Assembly (NCBI GenBank): GCA_049487715.1
Contig: CP150562.1
Span: forward strand, 496,001-560,000
DNA from: Pycnococcus provasolii
Taxonomy: Eukaryota; Chlorophyta; Pseudoscourfieldiophyceae; Pseudoscourfieldiales
Direction: 5' to 3'
DNA length: 64,000 nucleotides
This document shows positions 54,328-62,883 of the stretch, one piece after another. Position 1 is the first letter of the stretch; every line of letters begins with the position of its first letter. The notes beneath the pieces were generated by a model. The model had not been told where the DNA came from, did no database searches, and saw nothing but the letters and a program-made list of their open reading frames with translations. The position numbers and the translations under genes are program-made.

Positions 54328-55357
54328 TCACTTAAAGCCGCCAGGAGGCACAACGTCAGCGAGAATGCGGATCACGTCACTATCGTACGTCAGCTGCATG
54401 GGCGTGCGTCCGTCCGGCGTGTTGAGAGCTTTTGACCCGCCGTTTATCAGCAGTTGCACCACCTCCGCGTGCCCGTTGCGCGATGCCCAGTGCAGCGCCG
54501 TCCAACCAAACGAATTTGTCGCGTCAACAGCTGACCCTGCATTAATAAGCGCGTCGACGACGCTGACATGACCTCCGCAGGCGGCAAGGATGAGTGGCGT
54601 GAATCCATCCGACGCACGTGCCTCGCTTGGCGATGCGCCGCGTGCAAGAACGGAGGTTACGGCGTCCGTGTTGCCGTTCACCGCGGCTGTACACAACTCG
54701 ACGGTGGCGGCAGCCGATTGCATCGCCCGTGAGCGTTGCAACTTCTTGCGCAGGCGCAGGCGTATCGGCGGACGGCTCGACGGGAGCCGCTTCTTGGTCT
54801 GCAAGCCTTTCCAAGCTTGGCGATTTGCGTGGTGGACGCGTTGGAACGTGCGGTCCAAGAAGCTTCATCACGTCGCCGTCGAGCGTTAGCTGCACCGCAG
54901 TGCGTCCATCGTCTGTGACCGCGCCGATCTCCGCGCCTGCAGCCATCAGCACGTCAACAACTTCCGCATGTCCGTTCTTCGCGGCCCAGTGCAGCGGTGT
55001 CCACCCAGAGTTATTTGTCGCGTCGATGGGTGCTTTGGCCGCGAGGAGTGCTTTCACGTTCTCGAGGTCTCCGCGTGCGCAAGCCAGGTGAAGTGCCGAG
55101 AATCCGTCCTCGCGCACGTGTTCGACCGGCGCTCCGTCGTTTACGGCCGAGCCAACGCTCTCCCCTCGTGACGCTAAGCGCAGAAGCGTGGGTCCCGAAA
55201 CGGCGGGCTTTGCGGGCTTTGCGGGCTTTGCGGGTTCGGGAGCTGGTGCTGGTGCTGGTGCCGCCTTTGCGGCCGGAGACACGCCGTCCTTAGACACGGG
55301 TCCCGTCAGTGGCGCCGCGGCCTCCACCCCAGGCGCCTTGGACGCTCCACATCCCAT
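54328..55357 (-). CDS. Myristoylated ankyrin-repeat protein, duplicated block
   Basis: Starts MGCGASKAPG, a classic N-myristoylation plus Cys acylation signal, so membrane-associated. An Ala/Pro/Lys linker follows, then an ankyrin block: EDGFSALHLACARGDLENV, NNSGWTPLHWAAKNGHAEVV and DDGRTAVQLTLDGDVMKLLG. A second, homologous block lies in another frame (54723-54328): SDGFTPLILAACGGHVSVV, NSFGWTALHWASRNGHAEVV and PDGRTPMQLTYDSDVIRILA. Each block runs about 95 residues and ends with VP-rich sequence, so the gene arose by internal duplication. The frames overlap near 54720, and a single protein needs a one-base shift or an intron (a 46-nt GTTGCA...GTCGAG stretch would fit the frame but has a weak donor). 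The second block could instead be a separate gene from ATG 54723. Confidence 0.6.
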
Positions 55358-56168
55358 GGCAAGTCTCTCAAGCTCTTGAGACAAGGCGGAGGAGAGAGAT
55401 AGAGGGGCCGGCAGGCCGGCGGAGAAGGAGGACCGGTTGGCGGGGTTGGGGAGAGGCCTAACCCGGGCAGCCTGGGTCCCTTCGCCTACCCGTACGGGTA
55501 GTGGTAAGGTTGAGGTGATTAGTCGAACTTCGAAGGAGGGGATGTGATGGTCATACATACAGTGATAGAGTGATGTGATGGGTGATTGGGTGATGGCGAA
55601 CTGAGGGTAGGATGGGGAGCTCCGGATACCCTTTTAGGTAGGTGGGAGGGTCCCCTAGCTACGATAGGGCCCCGAGAGTGACAGGCAGTGACGGACGGAT
55701 GAGCGACGGATGAGACTGGAGAAGGGGAGAAGGGCCCTGACAGCCTGAGAGAAGAAGCCTGGCTGCCTGGGAGGAGGGTAGGCTACGATAGTACTTACCA
55801 TCCGTCTACTAACCAGTTCTACTGTATTGGGGTCTCCGCACGCAAAGCCGCACGTACATGTGTGATAGAGGTACTACGTAAACTTCAACCGGTGGCCTCC
55901 GCAGTACTCTCCTCTCCTCCTCCTCCGCAATCCGCATGAGGAACGGAGCGCCTGTTGCCGGTCGAGGATTCTGGTCGAGGAGCTCGAAAGAGCTCTACCG
56001 CTTGTTGTGATCAGCTCAACGACGGGTCCCGTGAATCTCCCCTTGTTTTTCTGGGACAACATGTGTGTGTGCCAACGACGATGGTTGGTGGTGGTGGTGA
56101 ACTGGTGATGTGGTGGTGGACACTTTCTATTGTATAGTAGATTACAGCAACGTTTCGTTCGTGTGTCG
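55358..56168. other. Intergenic, simple sequence
   Basis: 811 bp without a recognised gene: GTGATGG-like repeats (55540-55600), 5' leader of the ankyrin gene and 3' flank of RPC8. Confidence 0.5.
56142..56146 (-). terminator. TGTAA poly(A) signal of the RPC8 gene
   Basis: TTACA on the plus strand, TGTAA on the minus strand, 23 nt beyond the stop codon. Confidence 0.5.
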
Positions 56169-56849
56169 TCACGCCTCCTCCTCCTCGTCCTCCTCATCCT
56201 CCTCGCGCCACCACACGACGGGACCGAGGCCGTCGACGTCCATGGTCGCGACCACCTCCATAGGTGGGAAGACTCGTGACGTGTTCGCGTGTTGTCCGCT
56301 TCCAAGCAGCCGCTGCTCGTTCAAGGCGTTGGCAGCTTGCATCGCAGGACTCGCGTCGCTGTGCGGTGGCCTTCGGCGATAGCGCACCGAGCAGACACGC
56401 ACCGCGACCGTGTCACCCAATTCCATGGGCATTTCCGTCGTACAGCCATCCTTCTCGTCAACGAAAAACCACGTCCACGCCTCATTTCTGAACTCGTGCG
56501 GCTTCGGAAGGAGGGAACTTGGTACGACAATGTCGTCGAAGAAGCCAAGTGTCACGCTGACGCCGTATTCCCCCATATGTGCGATAGTTCCGTGAATCAC
56601 CTCGTCTACCCACGGGCGGAAGAAGCACAGTCTGAACTTGACGTCAACGAGCGCCGAACCTTCGTCCGAGAGCACCTCCCCGTGGGAAACGCTATCTACA
56701 CTCTGAAGTGCTACCACAAGCCCCATGTTGTCCACCACGGTATCCAGGTACTTGCTCTCGACGGCATCTGCGGCAGCTTCCCTGAACGACGTTCCGAAGC
56801 TGTTGGGGTGGATGGCGAGGCGAGCGTTGATTTCCGTCACCTGGAACAT
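56169..56849 (-). CDS. RPC8: RNA polymerase III subunit RPC8 (RPC25)
   Basis: A 226-residue protein. The N-terminal Rpb7-type domain (MFQVTEINARLAIHPNSFGT, YLDTVVDNMGLVVALQSVD, SALVDVKFRLCFFRPWVDEV) is followed by an S1/OB domain: IHGTIAHMGEYGVSVTLGFF, DDIVVPSSLLPKP and the late TVAVRVCSVRY strand. Strand order and the GFFDDI motif are specific to RPC8/RPC25, not Rpb7 or Rpa43. With RPC9 it forms the stalk of RNA polymerase III for initiation at tRNA and 5S genes. The acidic tail (EEDEEDEEEEA) is unremarkable. The start is MFQV at 56849. Confidence 0.88.
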   Translation of the reverse strand: MFQVTEINARLAIHPNSFGTSFREAAADAVESKYLDTVVDNMGLVVALQSVDSVSHGEVLSDEGSALVDVKFRLCFFRPWVDEVIHGTIAHMGEYGVSVTLGFFDDIVVPSSLLPKPHEFRNEAWTWFFVDEKDGCTTEMPMELGDTVAVRVCSVRYRRRPPHSDASPAMQAANALNEQRLLGSGQHANTSRVFPPMEVVATMDVDGLGPVVWWREEDEEDEEEEA

Positions 56850-57093
56850 GTGTCCCGGATGACGTAAAAAACAATGAGAAGAGTTCTCAAGTCTCAACTT
56901 CCAGGCGTGTGGTACAGTAGTATGTCGTCAGGTTTCGCCTATCGCCCCAGCCTAACGGAAATCTATGGTAGGTAGGGCTCCACGAGCACGCGTATCGGTC
57001 TGCTTACTGACTGCGCCGCCGCCTCGCGCGCGCCGGTTTGGGAATGGGGGGGAGGGACGGGACGGCGGCGGGGGCGAGAAAATCCATTTTGGC

Positions 57094-57111
57094 GTTAGGG
57101 TTAGGGTTAAT
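57094..57111 (+). repeat. Interstitial telomere-like repeat
   Basis: GTTAGGGTTAGGGTTAA, about 245 bp upstream of the RPC8 start codon. Confidence 0.8.
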
Positions 57112-58735
57112 TGCGGGAGGTTTCACCGACTATCCCATCCCTCACTGTTAGGGATCCCCAAGTCCCTCGTCCTGCCTGTGCCATCCCTCCTATGTACCTC
57201 TCAGGCCTCCCGCCTCCACGGCCTCCACGGCTCCACTTCGTCATTTTCGCCAAGGCGATCATCCCTTCCTTGTCCACTCGCCCGGCGGCCTACCTTTTCT
57301 TGATTGGCGTTCACAGAGGCGGCATCGGGCAAAGTTCAAGTTTCCAGGATACATACCATACCACTCTTTGGGAGGCGTGTGCGGTTGAGTGGACGTGTGG
57401 AGGCGGCCGCCGCGAGTACCCGCGACTGGCAACTGGCAGCTGGTCTCCTGCCGCCTCCTCTCCTCAGGTGGTTGCGTCCATAAACTACCCGTACCTAGCT
57501 AGGAGAGGATTTTCTCAAACCAAGGCGGATTTTCCCTCACGCCTAGAAGGTAGAGGCACACCTAGGGACGAACGCACCCCAAACATCCCAAAACCCAAAA
57601 AAAAAAACACAAAAACAAACCTGAAAAAAAAACTCCTCAACCAAGGGGACGTAGTGGAATCCGCCCCTTGTATCGGGAATTCAACGCCTTTAGGACAAAA
57701 GTTGCGGTCGAGGACGAAGCAGGCTCCCTGGAAAAGCATCTTCTCGCCGGTGAAAAAGGGAAAAAAGGGGGGAAAACAACAACGGGGGATTCACCAAACC
57801 AACGGGCGAATTGAGGGGGAATTTTAGGTGAATTTTTCCAATCCCGGTTTTTTGTTCAGGGAAGGGATTTTGGGGGCCGTCTGAAAAGCCCCTGAAATCC
57901 CGTTCTTTTTTCATCTTTTTCTCCCTTTCAGGTCCTTTGAGGGAGTCTTTTCGGGGTGAGTTTTCAGGTCCTGTCCTGCTGCCCTCCCCCTTTTCCTCCT
58001 CCGTCGCCATCCCCTCCCCCCCCGACAAGCACGCGCGCGCTCATTCCCGTCCTCATCCTGCTCACTCACTGCGTGTGTGTGTGTGTCGACTTGTTCATTG
58101 TTTTGCTTTGGATTATCATTCTACCGTGAGTGACTTCTTCTCTTTTCACGTCTCGGTGCTTGGCTCCTCTCATATACGCAGCATCTTCGAAGAAGTCATC
58201 TTTTTTTGGGACATTTCATTTTCGTCCCTGGAGCAGGATTTCTTTTTTTTTTTCCCACTTTTGTTTGGATTGATTGGTCTCTCATCCTTGGAAGCGCTCA
58301 TCCTTACGCGCTTCTGATACGGTCAGCACGCTTCTCTTGAACTGGGCTTTGTCAAGGAAAAAATACAACAACAACAACAAAAGCGACTCCAAAAGAAGCT
58401 GTAGAGGTGCTTGTTTGTCTCATTATCCACGCAACTTCAAAAACAAACGCAAGAAGGGGGAAAAAACTGCAAACTGCCAAAAAAAAAAAGAATCCACTGT
58501 ACCACGTTTTTGCAGGCAACTAAAAAAAACACGAGAGTGTCGCCTTTCTCTCCTTTGGAAATCTTTCCTCTACTTCTTGTGCTGCGCTGCACAACTTCCA
58601 GAGTAGAAAGTTTTGTGTGTGCTGAGTGCTTTTCAGGCCACTAGCGCATCTCGCCACTTGAGGGTGCGGCAACGTACTCGCGGAATCTACCTTGGAAAGC
58701 GATCGCGCTGCGCAGCACGTGATCGCGTTCACGCC

Positions 58736-58753
58736 ATGGCTGTGTCCCGGTGA
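58736..58753 (+). promoter_or_regulatory. Upstream ORF of the WNK gene
   Basis: An ATG in good context (GCCATGG) opens a five-codon frame (MAVSR) that ends 87 nt before the WNK ATG. It may damp translation of the kinase. Confidence 0.5.
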
Positions 58754-58840
58754 CGGTGGGCATACCTTTGTCCTTGAGTCGTACTCAGCAGCAACTCAGA
58801 GGCAAGACCTTGGAACTCGAACTTGGTCGAACCACCAGCT

Positions 58841-60343
58841 ATGCTGACCTCAGAGGACGCGGGCGCGTCGACAAAACCTCCCGACGAAGAAAAAACAGAG
58901 GCGGAGCAGCTACCAAAGTCTCCTTCGATTGTCCAGGTCAGCAACAACGACAGCGGAAAAAATGATGACAACAAGAAGGTTGTGAACAATGACGACGACG
59001 ACGATGGGGTGGAAACCGATCCCACGGGGCGATTCTCGCGATCAAACGAGCTTGTGGGAAAGGGCGCGTTCAAGACTGTCTATCGAAGCTTCGACAACGA
59101 CGAGGGCATCGAGGTGGCGTGGAACAAGATTCCTCTCACAGACAAGGCGCTCGACCAGGAAGCACGCGAGCGACTTTTCGCCGAGGTGGAAATGCTCAAG
59201 GGACTGCAAGGCTGCAAGCAAATTATTACGATGTACGGTAGCTGGTTCAATCGCGAGGAGAACAGCATCAACTTCATCACCGAGCTATTCACGAGTGGCA
59301 ATCTGCGTTCGTATCGGCTCAGCCACCGCATGATGAAGAAGGAGGCGGTCATGAAGTCAGTGAGAAACTGGGCATGGCAAATGCTGAAGGGCATCATCTT
59401 CCTGCACGGCCACGATCCTCCCATCATCCACCGAGATCTGAAGTGCGACAACATCTTCATCAACGGCAACCAAGGTGAGGTGAAGATTGGCGACCTGGGC
59501 CTGGCAACGCTGATGAAGAATACGCAGGCAGCGACGAGTGTACTTGGCACGCCTGAGTTCATGGCGCCCGAGCTTTACGACGAAGACTACACAGAAAAAG
59601 TCGACATATACTCCTTTGGCATGTGCATCCTCGAGCTGATCACGCTCAAGTACCCGTACAGCGAGTGTCAGAATGCCGCGCAGATTTACAAAAAGGTGAC
59701 AAAAGGCTTGATGCCAGACTCGCTGAACGTTGCGCGGGAGTTTGATCCTGAGTGCGCCAACCTAATCGAGCTCTGCCTTCAACCCTCGGATAGTCGCCCG
59801 AGCGCACGAGACCTCAAGCGCGATCACCCGTTCTTTCAAGTGAAGCGAGACGAATTGAACAAAGAGAAGGAGAGAAAAGAGAAGGAGAAGGAGGCAGCCA
59901 AGGAGAAGGAGGCAGCCAAGGAGAAGGAGAAGGAGGCATCTAAGGATCCACCATCGGATGGATCGGTACAAGACGTGGAGCGCACGTCTTCGCACAGATC
60001 AAGAGATCCATCTAGCGCATCTTTAACCTCATACGACCGCGACGATCAAATGTTGCAAAGAAACGGCTCGTCGTCTGGAGAGCTCGGAAGTCTTGAATAT
60101 GCGCATGAGTATCCGGACGATGGGCGACTGCGACCCACGAGTCAACAAGCACCAGGGCTCGCTCGTGCTCCGTCGTCTGGGCGACTCGGCGCCGACGACC
60201 ATTTATCTCGCGATCCACCGAGTCGTGCATCAAGTGCAAGCTTGGACTCGGTGATTCCGACTTCGCTTCCCCCGATGCCGCCTTCGCAGCAGCAATCAGC
60301 GCAGCCCCCGCAGCAGCAGCAGCAGCAGCAACAACAACAACAA

Positions 60344-60381
<38 letters not shown>

Positions 60382-61516
60382 TCCATCTCAGAGTGTACCT
60401 CCATTGCCCACACCACCGCCATCTGAGAGTTCCACAGCTGCGGATCCGCCATCGCCTATATCTCAGGGCCAGCACAGTCCACCCGGTGCCACGAGGGAGA
60501 GTGCACCTCCTGTTGCTCCATCATCACCTGCCCATTCAGGTCGTGCCATGAGCCGCGAGTTCAAGGTTAAGGGAAGGTACCACCAGAACACGCTTAGGCT
60601 AAGATTGCGCATCACCGACAGTGAGGGGACGACGCGGACGATTGAGTTTCCCTTTGACGTCGATAGCGACACTGCAGAAAGCGTGGCTGACGAGATGGTG
60701 GAAGAGCTCTCGCTGACCCCCGATGATCGCAAGACGATCGTGGAGGAAATTGGCAAGGAGGTGGACGTGTTCCTTCCTCAGATTCGCCGTGAGACGTCGC
60801 CGGCAGAGACGAGTGCCACGGAGGCTAACGCCGAAGTGCCACTTCCGAGTCCTGGCGGACAACGGGCAACAATACCTCCGATTGTTCCGCCTGCCGAAAC
60901 AACATGGCCAGGATCACAAAACCCGCAAGGGTCGCCCACCGCAACTGCACCTCATCAGAATGGCGAGGTCCTCGACGGGCCCAGCCAAGAGGAACGCGAG
61001 GCAGAAAAAGCCTTGAAGGAGGCTGAGGAGCAGTGCAAGAGAGAAGAAGAGGCGATGAAGGAGCGCCACAAGCAGCTACTGGAGGAGAAGAAACGCAAGA
61101 TGAAGGAAGCGCACGAGCATCACATGAGACAGAACGAGTCAGCAAACGCGGTGCACGAGGAGGGTGGCCATGTGCTTCGTAGCCCATCCTCCAACTTCGA
61201 TGGTTGGGCTAGTGCCTCCTGGCCAGCTGCACAGGTAGCTGCGGCTGCAGCACCTGCCGTGGCACACTCAAATGGTGCAGCGCCGGAGCCCACTCCGCCG
61301 CATTCGAATGGCCACGCGTTGGAATCGAAAGATGAGAAGAAGGCGAAAGCGCAGGAGAAGATGAATCAGCTGATGGAGGGTGCACTCGGTCAGCTCGGAT
61401 CTAAAAACTCTAGCACGAATATGCTTGCTTCTATGGGTACCAGCTCCAGCAAAGACCTCAAAAGCAAAATGAACACTGAGCACGACAGCGCTGCAAGCTC
61501 AGATGCGAAGAGATGA
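58841..61516 (+). CDS. WNK: WNK-type protein kinase
   Basis: An 891-residue protein. The kinase domain (about 65-330) opens FSRSNELVGKGAFKTVYRSF: the catalytic Lys sits in the glycine loop (K78), and the usual beta-3 Lys position is Asn95 in EVAWNKI, the hallmark of WNK (with no lysine) kinases. HRDLKCDNIFINGNQGEVKI, GDLGLATLM and GTPEFMAPELYDEDYTEKVD give the catalytic, DLG and activation segments. A basic Lys/Glu repeat, Ser-rich region and a Gln run of about 25 residues follow. Residues about 570-650 (FKVKGRYHQNTLRLRLRI, FPFDVDSDTAESVADEMVEE) match the WNK/OSR1 CCT-type domain. WNKs sense osmotic state and chloride and phosphorylate downstream kinases. The start is the ATG at 58841. Confidence 0.92.
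60308..60380 (+). repeat. CAG/CAA repeat (poly-Gln coding)
   Basis: About 24 codons of mixed CAG and CAA encode the WNK poly-Gln run. The CAA interruptions limit slippage. Confidence 0.85.
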
Positions 61517-61826
61517 CGATAGCTCTTGTGGGGGAAATACCGTGGGTTGTGCGTTTTCACACGCCAGTGGCTGCCAGTTAATCGCGCCGCGTGTACAAAA
61601 CTTTGCAGCAAACAGTTTTTCTTTTCCGCACTTTGAATATAGAACACAAAACTTTATAGTCTATGATCCACTATTCTCTTACTCACACACGCACACACAC
61701 ACACACACACACACACGTGTCGTTTTCCTTGCTCCCTGCGTTGCTTTTGAGTAGCAAAAATACATCTGAACGGAACATTCGATAGTTTAAATTACTGCTT
61801 CAACTTGGTCACATTTAGTTTCATCT
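61517..61826. other. Convergent intergenic with CA repeat
   Basis: 310 bp between WNK and the RING-CH gene. It contains a (CA)n microsatellite at 61684-61716. Nothing else was recognised. Confidence 0.55.
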
Positions 61827-62345
61827 CTAGGCTGGTGCAGCGCTACTCTCAGCCTCGCCGCTTCTTGCTTTGCGGGCTTCACGTCTTGCAGCTGCGCGCT
61901 CCTTCATCGTCGCAACCCAAGCCTGAAAGCGCTTTGCGAGCGTCGGCCTATTCAACTTCGTCACGAGACTGTCCCACGGCCCGCTCAAGTATGGACCAAG
62001 CGTTCGTAATATGTTTTCGTCATTCTCGCGCGGAAATCCGGTGGTGACACGGAAGAACGCACATCCCAGTATGCGCGTGACCCATTCCCGCTGTGCTCTC
62101 ATCAAGTCAGCCTCGGTCGCCGGTGCCGGCACGTTTATTTCTATGCGCCACGCTTCCCCGCAGATTTCGCATATTCCCCGTTCCCTGGTATCGCCGAGGT
62201 TTTTGCGCGAGACCCACTGCTGCACGCATCTTGGGTGTGCGTAAGTGAGTGATCCCGTGCATCCGCACGGCACGCACAGTTCGTTCTCCGTGGCCTCCAT
62301 GGCGCATATGCGGCACTCCATCAAGGCATCCCCGGAAGCGGCCAT
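61827..62345 (-). CDS. RING-CH (MARCH-type) zinc finger protein
   Basis: A 172-residue protein. Residues 11-63 form a RING-CH finger with C11, C14, C27, C29, H37, C40, C59 and C62 (CRICAMEATENELCVPCGC, AHPRCVQQWVSRKN, ICEICGEAWRIEI), the C4HC3 pattern of MARCH E3 ligases. Unlike most MARCH proteins there is no transmembrane segment; the C-terminal half is a soluble helical region (LMRAQREWVTRILGCAFFRV, TLGPYLSGPWDSLVTKLNRP). It is probably a soluble E3 ligase or adaptor. Start ATG at 62345. Confidence 0.75.
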   Translation of the reverse strand: MAASGDALMECRICAMEATENELCVPCGCTGSLTYAHPRCVQQWVSRKNLGDTRERGICEICGEAWRIEINVPAPATEADLMRAQREWVTRILGCAFFRVTTGFPRENDENILRTLGPYLSGPWDSLVTKLNRPTLAKRFQAWVATMKERAAARREARKARSGEAESSAAPA

Positions 62346-62883
62346 TTCCGAACGCGTCGTGGAGTTGTTTGGATTAAACTAAGACGCCGAAACCAGATGA
62401 ATATGCCGGCCAGGCGGAGGGGCCCCTGGAGTTTGCTTTTGATAATCAGCAGCAATCAGCATCACGTGATCCTTCATCTGGTTTATCCCACGCAAGCGCG
62501 CACTCCATTAGACTATGTGATGATATGGGTCACCCTCGCCTTAACTCGTCGACTTGGCCGTGGTCATTTTTCATCTTTTCAGGTTTCGACTGGGCCGTCT
62601 TAGCCTTAGTTTTTCGACTGGGCCGTGTTCATTTTTCGACTTGGCCGTCTTCAATAATACTGTACCTTTAATGGATAGTGCGGAGTAATAACCATTAGGG
62701 TTAGGGTTAGGGTTAGGCCAGCCCCAGCCAGAGTGCCCCAGCCTGCCCAGGCGTAGCCCCTAGCCCCTAACCCTAACCCTAACCCTAACCCTAACCCGAG
62801 GCGAGGCCGTTAACCCATCCCCAAGAGAACGTCCCCTCCCGGTCGTCGTCTTGGCAACACCTCTCTCACGTCGAATACCGTTC
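62346..62883. promoter_or_regulatory. Divergent promoter with telomere-like inverted arrays
   Basis: 538 bp between the RING-CH gene and the SFI1-like gene. It holds four copies of TCGACTKGGCCGT (62549, 62586, 62614, 62636) and facing TTAGGG and CCCTAA arrays (62695-62797). Confidence 0.6.
62695..62797. repeat. Facing telomere-like arrays (inverted repeat)
   Basis: (TTAGGG)n at 62695-62717 is opposed by (CCCTAA)n at 62765-62797, separated by about 47 nt of C/G-rich sequence. They can pair as a hairpin with arms of about 22 bp. Confidence 0.85.

Larger units (their letters stand above)
56850..58840. other. Long intergenic region and WNK 5' leader
   Basis: Nearly 2 kb without a recognised protein gene. 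It holds a telomere-like array (57094-57111), A-rich runs (57590-57635) and a long leader before the WNK gene. In that leader GTGAGT at 58126 with later acceptors TTTGCAG (to 58515) or TTTTCAG (to 58636) suggests a 5' UTR intron. A short upstream ORF lies at 58736-58753. Confidence 0.5.

Noticed and set aside
57111-57827. 238-codon plus-strand frame
   Set aside because: Starts in the telomere-like array and runs through A-rich low-complexity DNA; no homology features.
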